Positions 9,148-16,979 of a stretch of DNA of 64,000 bases are shown piece by piece; the first letter of the stretch is position 1, and each line of letters starts with the position of its first letter. The notes beneath the pieces are model-generated. The model made no database searches. It saw only the letters and a program-made list of their open reading frames with translations, and was not told where the DNA came from. Source of the DNA: Nocardiopsis ansamitocini (GTDB lineage: Bacteria; Actinomycetota; Actinomycetes; Streptosporangiales; Streptosporangiaceae); assembly GCF_030268225.1 (NCBI RefSeq), contig NZ_BSQG01000009.1:1-64000 (forward strand). Reading direction: 5' to 3'. A program made the translations under genes and the position numbers.

Positions 9148-10674
9148 GTGCGAGTGCTGGTGACCGGGGCGACCGGCTACATCGGTGGACGCCTGGTCCC
9201 GGAACTGTTGGAGGCCGGCCACGAGGTCCGCTGCCTGGCACGCTCACCGGAGCGGCTGCGGGACCACCCCTGGCGTGCGGACGTCGAGGTCGTCCAGGGC
9301 GACGTGCTGGAACGCACGAGCCTGGACGCCGCTCTCGACGGCGTAGACGTCGCCTACTACCTGGTGCACGCGATGGGCGGCGGCCCGAGCTTCGCCCAAC
9401 TGGACCGGGAGAGCGCCCAGACCTTCGCCGACGCCGCTTGCTCCGCGGGGGTCGAACGCATCGTGTACCTGGGGGGCCTGACCCCACAGGGCGAGCAGCT
9501 CTCGCCGCACCTGCGCTCACGCGCCCAGGTGGGAGAGATCTTCCTGGCCGCCTCCGTGCCCGCAGTGGTCCTCAAGGCGGCGATCATCCTGGGCTCGGGG
9601 TCGGCGTCGTTCGAGATGCTGCGCTACCTGACCGAGCGGCTACCGGTGATGACCACACCGCGCTGGGTGTCCAACCGGATCCAGCCGATCGCGGTGCGCG
9701 ACGTGCTGCGGCTGCTGGTGAAGTCCGCGAGCCTGCCCGAGGACGTGAACCGCGCCTTCGACATCGGTGGCCACGACGTCTTCACCTACACGGAGATGAT
9801 TCAGCGGTTCGCTCGGGTGGCATCGATCCCCAAGCGAATGATCATCCCGCTCCCCGTGCTGTCTCCGGGACTGTCCAGTCTGTGGGTGGGCACCATCACC
9901 CCGGTCCCCGGTTCAATCGCGCGACCATTGGTGGAATCGCTGCGCCACGAGGTCGTGTGCCGCGAGGACGACCTCGCGGACCTGCTCGACGACCACGAGC
10001 GGCTGAGCTTCGACGAGGCGGTACGGCTGGCGCTGGCCCGGATCCGCGAGGCCCGGGTGGCGACCCGGTGGTCGTCGGCAGCCTGGCCCACCGCACCGTC
10101 GGATCCGCTTCCCACCGACCCCGACTGGGCCGGCGGATCACTGTACGAGGACAAACGGGAACGCGTCGTGGCCGCTTCACGCGACACGCTGTGGCGGGTG
10201 ATCGAAGGGATCGGCGGTGACAACGGCTGGTACTCGTGGCCGCTGGCCTGGGCGGCACGCGGGTGGCTGGACCGGCTCAGCGGCGGAGTGGGTCTGCGCA
10301 GGGGCCGCCGCGACCCCACCCGGCTGCGCAACGGGGAATCCTTGGACTTCTGGCGGGTCGAGGCGATCGAACGGGGCTCACTGCTTCGGCTGCGCGCGGA
10401 GATGCGGCTACCCGGCCTCGCGTGGTTCGAACTGCGCGCGGCCGAGCGGGACGGTGCCACCGTCTACTCGCAGCGAGCGCTGTTCCACCCGCGCGGGCTG
10501 GGCGGGCACCTCTACTGGTGGGGCGTGACACCGTTCCACGGGATCATCTTCGGATCGATGGCACGCAACATCGCCGCCAAGGCCGAGCACGAGGAGAACG
10601 TCCGAAAGGAGTCCGCGCGGACAGGGGACGGGAAGCCCGGACAGCAGCGAGGGACGCCCGCCATCCAAAAGTGA
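9148..10674 (+). CDS. Two-domain SDR-type NAD(P)-binding protein with DUF2867 C-terminus
   Basis: 508 aa. Residues 1-270 are an atypical short-chain dehydrogenase/NAD(P)-binding domain: VTGATGYIGG dinucleotide motif at residues 5-14, D at the end of beta-2 region (GDVL), and YYLVHAMGGG. Residues about 330-480 match DUF2867, a START-like fold (LWRVIEGIGGDNGWYSWPLAW ... FWRVE ... LRLRAEMRLPG). The architecture is common in actinobacteria as a putative nucleoside-diphosphate-sugar or quinone reductase of unknown substrate. It starts with GTG 3 bp after the DUF4383 gene; the partner membrane protein may localise it. Confidence 0.88.
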   Translation: MRVLVTGATGYIGGRLVPELLEAGHEVRCLARSPERLRDHPWRADVEVVQGDVLERTSLDAALDGVDVAYYLVHAMGGGPSFAQLDRESAQTFADAACSAGVERIVYLGGLTPQGEQLSPHLRSRAQVGEIFLAASVPAVVLKAAIILGSGSASFEMLRYLTERLPVMTTPRWVSNRIQPIAVRDVLRLLVKSASLPEDVNRAFDIGGHDVFTYTEMIQRFARVASIPKRMIIPLPVLSPGLSSLWVGTITPVPGSIARPLVESLRHEVVCREDDLADLLDDHERLSFDEAVRLALARIREARVATRWSSAAWPTAPSDPLPTDPDWAGGSLYEDKRERVVAASRDTLWRVIEGIGGDNGWYSWPLAWAARGWLDRLSGGVGLRRGRRDPTRLRNGESLDFWRVEAIERGSLLRLRAEMRLPGLAWFELRAAERDGATVYSQRALFHPRGLGGHLYWWGVTPFHGIIFGSMARNIAAKAEHEENVRKESARTGDGKPGQQRGTPAIQK

Positions 10675-10829
10675 CCGGCATCACTCGATGAATATCCGTT
10701 TTCTGGCAATCCGCGGTGAAGTGCAGCTCCGAACTACGTTCGGTTTATCCCTCCTTCGATCAGGAGCCCCACGGTCATGATGTCCCTCCCCTCCATCCCC
10801 GTGCCGCACCCGCACTCCGGAGAGACCCG

Positions 10830-13121
10830 GTGAGCGAAACATCGACGCGTCGGCCCGCCGACACCCCCGTGCCCGGGCAGCGCCCCCGCACGGGTCGCCG
10901 ACGCACCTGGTACGGGATCGCGATTGTGCTGGCCCTCGTCTGGATCTTCGGCGCAGGCCCGCTGGGCGCGTTCATGGGCAAGTTGTCGGAGGTCCAGAGC
11001 AACGACAACGCGACGTTCCTGCCCATCGGAGCCGAGTCCACCGAGGTCCAGAAGATCGAAGAGGACTTCGCGCAGAGCGAGCGCATCCCCGCGATCATCG
11101 TCTACTCGGCCGGCTCCGCCCTGTCCCCCGGGCAACTGGCGGAGATCTCCGATGACGTCTCGGCCATCAAGGACGCGCCCTACTCCGGTGGGGAGGCGAT
11201 CGGCCCTCTGCCCGGCACCGAGAACGACTCGATCGCCCAGGTGATCGTTCCCCTCGCCGCAGGAAGCGACGTCAAGGAGTCCACGGAGGCCCTGCGCGAG
11301 CTGCTGGCCGACCGGACGATCGACGGAGTGGACGTCTACGTCACCGGGCCCGCCGGTTTCGTGGCCGACCTGACGGCGGCGTTCGCCGGAATCGACGGCA
11401 CGCTGCTCGCCGTGGCACTCGGCGCGGTCCTGGTCATCCTGTTCGTGGTCTACCGGTCACCGCTGCTACCGATCGTCGTGATCATGGCGTCGTTGCTGGC
11501 CCTGGTGCTCGCGGCGGCCGTCGTGTACGCGGCGGCCTCGGCCGACCTGCTCCAGCTCAACGGCCAGAGCCAGGGAATCCTGTTCATCCTCGTGGTGGGC
11601 GCCTGCACCGACTACGCGCTGCTGCTGGTGGCGCGCTACCGCGAGGCCCTCTACGAGCACTCCTCGCCGGTGGACGCGATCCGCACGGCGCTGCGCGGCA
11701 CCGTGGAGCCCATCCTGGCCTCCGGCGGAACCGTCATCCTGGGTGTGCTCTGCCTGCTCGCCAGCGACCTCGCCTCCAACCGCAGCCTGGGCCCCGTAGC
11801 GGCCCTGGGCATCGGTGCGGCGCTCATCTCGGCGCTGACATTCCTGCCCGCGGTCCTCCTGCTGCTGGGGCGGGCCGCATTCTGGCCGTCCCGCCCCAAA
11901 TTCGAGGGGGTGGAGGGCACCGACGAACCGGAAAGCACCGAGACGATGCTGCGCCGGCACCGGCTGTGGGGGTCCGTCGCCTCGGCCGTCGGACGTCGCC
12001 CCCGCTCCTACTGGCTGGCGACAATGGCCGTTCTGGTGATCGCCGCGGCGTTCGTCCCGCAGTTCCGCGCATCGGGAACCTCCGAGACCGACATCTTCCG
12101 CACCGAGGTGGACTCGGTGCTGGGCCAGGAGGTGCTGGAGCGCGGTTTCGGCAACGAGGCGACCGCCCAACCGGCGGTCATCGTGGCCTCCGCTGACCGG
12201 GTCGACGACGTGGTGTCGACCGCCGAAGAGGTGCCCGGCATCGTCCGCGTCACACCGGTGACCGACGGGGGTGGCGACGGCCCGCCCCCAGGCGTGGTCG
12301 AAGGCGACGGCCCGCCCCCGGGCGTGGTCGAAGGCGAGGGCCCGCCCCCGGGCGTGTCCGGGGGAGAAGGCCCTCAAGGCCCGCCTGTCGGAGCTCCGGT
12401 CGAGCCGATGGTCGTGGACGATCGGGTGCTGCTCCAGGCGACACTGGGCGAGTCCGCCGAATCCACTGCGGCGATCGAGATCGTGCGCGACCTGCGCACT
12501 GCTGTGGGCGGCGTCGACGGCGCCGACGCCATGGTGGGCGGCCCGACCGCGGTGAACCTCGACACCCTGGACACTTCCTCGCGCGACCTGCGTGTGGTGG
12601 TCCCCCTGGTACTGGTGGTCGTGCTTCTGGTGCTGTGCCTGTTGCTCCGCTCGATCGTGGCACCGGTACTGCTGACCCTCACCACGGTGGTGTCCTTCGG
12701 ATCGGCGCTGGGGGTGGGCGCGCTCGTCTTCAACCACGTGCTGGGGCTGCCCGGCGCCGACCCGGTGGTACCGCTGTTCGCGTTCGTCTTCCTTGTGGCA
12801 CTGGGGATCGACTACAACATCTTCTTGATGACCCGGGTCCGCGAGGAGTCGATCCGTTTCGGCCACCGGGAGGGCGTGCTGCGGGGGCTGACCGTGACCG
12901 GTGGGGTGATCACCTCAGCGGGCGTGGTGCTGGCCGCGACCTTCGCCGCACTGGCGGTGATCCCCGTTCTGTTCCTGCTCCAGTTGGCGTTCCTGGTGGC
13001 GTTCGGAGTGCTGTTGGACGCATTGATCGTGCGTTCCCTGCTCGTCCCGGCCCTGAGTCTGGACGTGGGACGTGCCATGTGGTGGCCCAGCAAGCTGGGG
13101 CGGTCGCCGACGAAGTCCTGA
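10830..13121 (+). CDS. MMPL/RND-family transporter
   Basis: 763 aa from GTG 10830 (GGAGAG about 6 nt upstream); the open frame extends further but the added 38 residues look non-coding. Two repeated halves, each with one helix (residues about 30-50 and 400-420), a large extracytoplasmic loop and a 5-helix bundle. Family motifs GACTDYALLLVARYREAL in half 1 and ALGIDYNIFLMTRVREE in half 2 carry the Asp-Tyr proton-relay pairs. Such proteins export lipids or lipophilic small molecules across the membrane. Unusual: loop 2 contains a Gly/Pro stretch built from three 30-bp DNA repeats. No MmpS or biosynthetic partner is adjacent. Confidence 0.92.
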   Translation: MSETSTRRPADTPVPGQRPRTGRRRTWYGIAIVLALVWIFGAGPLGAFMGKLSEVQSNDNATFLPIGAESTEVQKIEEDFAQSERIPAIIVYSAGSALSPGQLAEISDDVSAIKDAPYSGGEAIGPLPGTENDSIAQVIVPLAAGSDVKESTEALRELLADRTIDGVDVYVTGPAGFVADLTAAFAGIDGTLLAVALGAVLVILFVVYRSPLLPIVVIMASLLALVLAAAVVYAAASADLLQLNGQSQGILFILVVGACTDYALLLVARYREALYEHSSPVDAIRTALRGTVEPILASGGTVILGVLCLLASDLASNRSLGPVAALGIGAALISALTFLPAVLLLLGRAAFWPSRPKFEGVEGTDEPESTETMLRRHRLWGSVASAVGRRPRSYWLATMAVLVIAAAFVPQFRASGTSETDIFRTEVDSVLGQEVLERGFGNEATAQPAVIVASADRVDDVVSTAEEVPGIVRVTPVTDGGGDGPPPGVVEGDGPPPGVVEGEGPPPGVSGGEGPQGPPVGAPVEPMVVDDRVLLQATLGESAESTAAIEIVRDLRTAVGGVDGADAMVGGPTAVNLDTLDTSSRDLRVVVPLVLVVVLLVLCLLLRSIVAPVLLTLTTVVSFGSALGVGALVFNHVLGLPGADPVVPLFAFVFLVALGIDYNIFLMTRVREESIRFGHREGVLRGLTVTGGVITSAGVVLAATFAALAVIPVLFLLQLAFLVAFGVLLDALIVRSLLVPALSLDVGRAMWWPSKLGRSPTKS
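12273..12362 (+). repeat. Three tandem 30-bp repeats inside the MMPL gene
   Basis: Units 12273-12302, 12303-12332 and 12333-12362. Units 1 and 2 differ at one base, while unit 3 has diverged at its end. Each encodes a decapeptide around DGPPPGVVEG. Because 30 is a multiple of 3, copy-number change keeps the reading frame and only lengthens the extracytoplasmic loop. Confidence 0.9.
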
Positions 13122-13130
13122 CCACGGTGC

Positions 13131-13169
13131 ACGCGTCCCGGCGGGGGTTTCGGCCCCGCCGGGACGCGT
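13131..13169. terminator. Bidirectional terminator between MMPL gene and hydrolase gene
   Basis: Perfect 16-bp stem ACGCGTCCCGGCGGGG (13131-13146) / CCCCGCCGGGACGCGT (13154-13169) with a 7-nt loop, 9 bp after the MMPL stop and 44 bp from the convergent gene end. Confidence 0.85.
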
Positions 13170-13213
13170 CATCATCCGCACCCGAGGGCGGGCCGGGTGG
13201 CCGCCGTGCGGGC

Positions 13214-14071
13214 TCAGGCGCCGACAGTCGCCGGAACGGCCAAGGGGGCCATCGGCGGAAGGGGATGGCGCCGTTCCCGGACCGCTGCGCGCGTGGTCTC
13301 CAGAATGACCCCGGCCACAAGGTCGGGCCGATCCAGCATCGGCACGTGACCGCATCCCAGAAGGGTCACCAGCCGTGCGTAGCGGATGCGCTCCACGGCT
13401 CTGCGGGCCGCTCGCGGCGCCAGCACGCGGTCCTGGCGGCCCCACGCAATGGTGACCGGGCAGGAGAGCTCCTTCGGACCGAAGGAGTAGGTGGCGACTT
13501 CGGGTGCGAGCCGGGTGAACGGGGAACCGACCGCGATGGCCGTGGTGTCGAAGCGCGGTCCGGGGCCGGACGGCTCCGCCTCCTCACCGCGCAGCACCCG
13601 CCGGGCAATGGCGAGCGCGGGCGGAGTACCGGCAGCGGCGGCCAGCAACTGCCCGGGGAGGCGGGCGGCTCCCCACATCCCCAGGGTGAGGATCCGGTTG
13701 AACAGCCCTTCGCGCACCGTGGTGAACCCGATGGGGGAGAACGCGGTGACGGACGCGGCGAATCCGCGGGCCCCCAGTTCAAGCGCGATCGCCCCGCCGA
13801 GCGAGTTTCCGACCAGGTGGGGGCGCTCCACTCCTGCACGCTCGCAGAACTGGGCGACGGAGTCCACCAACCACCGGATGTCGTAGGGCTCCGCCCGACC
13901 GGGTGCCGAGGACTTCCCGAAGCCCGGGAGGTCGGGGGCGATGACATCGTGTTCGGCAGCCAGAGTGCGCAGCACCGGGTGCCACGCCTCCTTGCGATGG
14001 CCGAGCCCGTGCAGGAGGACCAGGGGCCTGCCCCGTCCCATACGGTCGTAGACGATGTGAGACATCTTCAT
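13214..14071 (-). CDS. Alpha/beta hydrolase
   Basis: 285 aa from the ATG at 14071 (MKMSHIVYD), chosen because the fold begins right after it. A GTG at 14116 would add 15 residues and cannot be excluded, as neither start has a strong SD. Oxyanion region LLHGLGHRKEAW, nucleophile elbow GNSLGG (Ser), acid GRQDRVLAP (Asp) and C-terminal GCGHVPM (His) complete the catalytic triad. Full-length single-domain cytoplasmic esterase or C-C hydrolase type; substrate unknown. Monocistronic and convergent with the MMPL gene. Confidence 0.9.
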   Translation of the reverse strand: MKMSHIVYDRMGRGRPLVLLHGLGHRKEAWHPVLRTLAAEHDVIAPDLPGFGKSSAPGRAEPYDIRWLVDSVAQFCERAGVERPHLVGNSLGGAIALELGARGFAASVTAFSPIGFTTVREGLFNRILTLGMWGAARLPGQLLAAAAGTPPALAIARRVLRGEEAEPSGPGPRFDTTAIAVGSPFTRLAPEVATYSFGPKELSCPVTIAWGRQDRVLAPRAARRAVERIRYARLVTLLGCGHVPMLDRPDLVAGVILETTRAAVRERRHPLPPMAPLAVPATVGA

Positions 14072-14332
14072 GAAATCAAGGTGTACCCGATCAGAAGAAT
14101 CGCCGCTGACCTGCACGACTATGAATCTTCTTGCACCGCAGATGACCGTCGCGAGGGAATTCGGGGCACAGGCGCGTCATGGTGGGCCGTCGACGCCCGA
14201 CCGTCGGGGTCTTCGGCCCGCCGAAAAATTACCCGTCGCACGACGGTCACGCCGCTCGCTTCGTTCGGGACGTGCCGCGCGGGGAGGGCACTCCACCGGG
14301 TTGCGCGAAACGGCCCGGCTGCCGGCACACGG

Positions 14333-14908
14333 TCAGCGGATCCGACGTGCCAGGCGCTCGTAGTCGATGACGAGTCCGTGGTGGTCCACCGTGAACTCGT
14401 ACGATCCGAAGTCGGTGTCGCTGTACTCGTAACGGTCCAGCCCTCCCGAAGGGGCGAGCCGGGTGTAGCGCTGGCGCATGCGCTGGACCCGAAGGGTCGG
14501 CACGTCGACCCAGGCGACGTTGATGTCACGGTACTGACCCGGGACCAGCCCCAACCGGCGGATGGGGAGGGTGTTGGTGAGCGGGGCGGCCGCCACGTCG
14601 ACGTCCACGCATCCCTCCAGTTCGAGGACCCGTGCACCGTCCGCCCACCACTGGCCGGCGGTGCGGACGAGTTCCAGGGTGCGCACCCCGTCGTCGCTGA
14701 TCGCGTCCACCCGGAGTTCACGGGTTACCCAGGCCAGATCCGTGCACACGGTATAGCGGCAGGAGAAACGCTCGTGGGCGTCCACTACGACCACCTCACT
14801 GGCCTCCAGGCGGAACCCGTGCGGCTCGGTGATGAGCGTTCCCACGCACAGTCCGGCGGACACGTCGAGCCGGGACCAGGCGGCGGGCAGCTCATTGGTG
14901 GAGGCCAT
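14333..14908 (-). CDS. Putative glycolipid-binding domain protein (PF06475 type)
   Basis: 191 aa from ATG 14908. The order of conserved blocks is that of the PF06475 family: GFRLEASEV, Y-x-V-x-x-D-x-A-W (YTVCTDLAWVTREL), GQWWADG, LEGCVDVDVAAAPLTNTLPIRRLGL, and the C-terminal QRYTRL ... VDHHGLVIDY. The family is widespread in actinobacteria and proteobacteria; biochemical function is not established and the glycolipid link is only a family name. No signal peptide. It stands alone, with about 260 bp to the hydrolase gene. Confidence 0.85.
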   Translation of the reverse strand: MASTNELPAAWSRLDVSAGLCVGTLITEPHGFRLEASEVVVVDAHERFSCRYTVCTDLAWVTRELRVDAISDDGVRTLELVRTAGQWWADGARVLELEGCVDVDVAAAPLTNTLPIRRLGLVPGQYRDINVAWVDVPTLRVQRMRQRYTRLAPSGGLDRYEYSDTDFGSYEFTVDHHGLVIDYERLARRIR

Positions 14909-15479
14909 AGCGACCGTTCTATCGGTACCGCCCCGTTGATGCCACACCAAGTGTCCGCTTCGTGACACGGCGACAGAAGTCCCAAAGCGACGAAAGCCTC
15001 ACGACCTGGACATGGACGCGATAGCGGCCCGGAACGCGCACCAGTCGTTCCGGACCGCCTTTTTCCATGATCCGGCGGGACCGTCCCCGTCCGGGCCGCC
15101 ACCCGTCCGGATTCCGATCGCACGGGACTCGAAGAAGCCTGCCGATCCCGCCCGCCTCGGGGCCTGGGCGCGAGCGGACCGCCGCGTGATGTCCCGGCGC
15201 GTCCGGCAGCCTCTCCCTGCTGGTGATTGTTCCCCATGAGGCGAAGCTGCCGTGCACGCCCCGCTGGCCGCGACACCATATTCCCGCGCGTTCCCGCGCC
15301 GGAGGGGACGGACAGCGCCTGGAAGCGCCTGGCGCACACCGACCGTGCGACCGCCCCGTGAAAGACGGTCTCACACCGACGAACGCGGCCTTCCCTATTT
15401 CTAATGAAAAAGCCAAGAAGTCATTATTTTTCACGGTATTTGGTAGCTCTTGGAGTTTCCCGGTCTCGTGGAGTCCCCC
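14909..15479. other. Gene-free stretch holding an orphan terminator and an AT-rich segment
   Basis: Apart from the hairpin at 15024-15064, no gene is supported. ORFs here lack homology-like features and SD sequences. Bases about 15390-15465 are markedly AT-rich for this chromosome and lie directly upstream of the small broken gene at 15480, so they probably hold its promoter. Confidence 0.4.
15024..15064 (+). terminator. Intrinsic terminator without an obvious upstream gene
   Basis: Stem GCGGCCCGGAACG (15024-15036) / CGTTCCGGACCGC (15046-15058), one mismatch, 9-nt loop, followed on the plus strand by CTTTTT. This is one of the few hairpins in the window with a real T tract. No plus-strand protein gene ends just upstream, so it may close a short untranslated RNA starting after about 14920. 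Confidence 0.6.
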
Positions 15480-15726
15480 ATGGCCTACCCGCCATTCCCA
15501 CCTCCTCCGTCGCACAAGGCACCGATGTCGGCCGGCGCGAAAGTCGGAATCGGCTGCGGTGGAGTCGCCGCTGCTTTGTGCTCATGGTCGGCTGCGGGGC
15601 CGGTCTCGACATGACCTCCCCCGCACCGAGTGCGACCGTCACGGCAACGTCGACGCTGGGGACGGGCGCAACGGTCACCGCTACGGAGACCGTCGCCCGG
15701 ACGGTGACGGGGCCGGCTGCGAATAA
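15480..15726 (+). pseudogene. Frameshifted gene for a small membrane protein with a Thr/Val-rich tail
   Basis: ATG 15480 follows GTGGAG by 6 nt. The first frame gives MAYPPFPPPPSHKAP, then MSAGAKVGIGCGGVAAA and stops at 15614. After codon 31 the frame starting two bases later continues as a hydrophobic stretch CFVLMVGCGAGLDM, then TSPAPSATVTATSTLGTGATVTATETV. A Pro-rich N-terminus, SxGAKVGIGCGG, one helix ending in VGCGA, and a T-V-T-A-T repeat tail form a familiar small actinobacterial protein, so the two halves belong together. A shift near 15573-15585 (GCTGCTTTGTGC) breaks it. The 3' end is uncertain; a TAA at 15724-15726 in a third frame is the likely original stop. Confidence 0.55.
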
Positions 15727-15753
15727 GAGCGCACGGGCCCGGCATCGCGTAAA

Positions 15754-15797
15754 CGGCTGCGGCCCGCCACCTCGTGAAGAGGGACGGGCCGCAGCCG
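15754..15797. terminator. Hairpin between the broken small gene and nrdB
   Basis: Perfect 13-bp inverted repeat CGGCTGCGGCCCG (15754-15766) / CGGGCCGCAGCCG (15785-15797), 18-nt loop, 8 bp beyond the nrdB stop. Likely the terminator of the nrdAB transcript. Confidence 0.7.
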
Positions 15798-15805
15798 GGC
15801 GCACA

Positions 15806-16873
15806 TCAGTCCCAGTCCAGACCGCCACCCGTCTGGTACTCGATCACGCGAGTCTCGAAGAAGTTCTTCTCCTTCTTCAGGTCCATCATCTCCGACATCC
15901 ACGGGAACGGGTTCTCGGCCTGCCCGAAGATCGGGGCCAGGCCGATCTGCTCGGCGCGACGGTCGGTGATGAAGTGCATGTACTGCTCGCAGGACTCGGC
16001 GTTGAGACCGAGAATCCCGCGCGGCATGGTCTGCTTGCCGTAGGCGACCTCAAGAGCGCACGCCTCGGTGAGCATGGCGCGCACCTCGGCCTGGAACTCC
16101 TCGTTCCACAGGTGCGGGTTCTCGATCTTGATCTGGTTGATCACGTCGATACCGAAGTTCAGGTGGATCGACTCGTCGCGCAGGATGTACTGGTACTGCT
16201 CGGCGATGCCGACCATCTTGTTGCGGCGGCCCAACGAGAGGATCTGCGCGAAGCCGGTGTAGAACCACATGCCCTCGAACACCACGTAGAAGGCGACGAG
16301 GTCACGCAGGAACGCCTGGTCGGCCTCGGTCGTCCCGGTCGTGAAGTCGGGGTTCTCCAGGTTCTGGGTGTACTTGAGCGCCCACGCGTCCTTCTCGGTG
16401 ATCGAAGGGACCTCGCGGTACATGTTGAACAGCTCGCCCTCGTCCAGGCCGAGGCTCTCGCAGATGTACTGGAAGGTGTGCGTGTGCACGGCCTCCTCGA
16501 ACGCCTGACGCAGCAGGTACTGGCGGCACTCGGGGTTCGTGAGGTGGCGGTACACCGCGAGCACGATGTTGTTGGCGACCAGCGACTCGGCCGTGGCGAA
16601 GAAACCGAGATTGCGCTTGAGCATCAGCCGCTCGTCGGCGGTGAGGCCGTCGGCGGACTTCCACAGCGCGATGTCGGCCTGCATGGCCACCTCGGTGGGC
16701 ATCCAGTGGTTGTTGCACCCGGAAAGGTACTTCTCCCAGGCCCAGCGGTACTTCAGCGGCAGCAGCTGGTTGACGTCGGCGCGCGAGTTGATCATCGCCT
16801 TGTCGGCGACGTCGACCCGGCCCGCGCCGGACTGGATCTCCCCGAGCCCGGTGGCGTCTGAGGTGGTGGTCAT
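15806..16873 (-). CDS. nrdB: Ribonucleoside-diphosphate reductase R2 subunit, class Ic type
   Basis: 355 aa from ATG 16873 (MTTTSD); the upstream extension is not family-like. Ferritin-like metal site: E96 (ATAESL), E127 and H130 (FEEAVH), E200 ([11 protein letters not shown]), E234 and H237 (LRDESIH). The position of the radical tyrosine, four residues after H130, is F134 (THTF), as in the Chlamydia trachomatis R2 that uses a Mn/Fe cofactor instead of a tyrosyl radical. The C-terminus [11 protein letters not shown] and the final GGGLDWD also follow that clade. Partner of NrdA, 106 bp downstream of it in the same operon. It makes dNDPs aerobically in the cytoplasm. Expression is expected to depend on the B12 riboswitch in front of nrdA. 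Confidence 0.95.
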   Translation of the reverse strand: MTTTSDATGLGEIQSGAGRVDVADKAMINSRADVNQLLPLKYRWAWEKYLSGCNNHWMPTEVAMQADIALWKSADGLTADERLMLKRNLGFFATAESLVANNIVLAVYRHLTNPECRQYLLRQAFEEAVHTHTFQYICESLGLDEGELFNMYREVPSITEKDAWALKYTQNLENPDFTTGTTEADQAFLRDLVAFYVVFEGMWFYTGFAQILSLGRRNKMVGIAEQYQYILRDESIHLNFGIDVINQIKIENPHLWNEEFQAEVRAMLTEACALEVAYGKQTMPRGILGLNAESCEQYMHFITDRRAEQIGLAPIFGQAENPFPWMSEMMDLKKEKNFFETRVIEYQTGGGLDWD

Positions 16874-16979
16874 AATCGGCTCTCTTCCGCGTCTGTTCAA
16901 AGCCGGGGGGCGGTGCGCACCGTACGCGCGCACCGCCCCCGGCGATCGGTCGTCGAGGCCCCGGCACCGGGGGCCGGTA

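Noticed and set aside
12273-12362. CRISPR array
   Set aside because: The repeats are directly adjacent with no spacers and lie inside a coding frame.
12635-14965. Plus-strand ORF of 776 codons spanning the MMPL end, hydrolase and glycolipid-binding genes
   Set aside because: Crosses a strong terminator at 13131-13169 and three real genes; composition is not protein-like.
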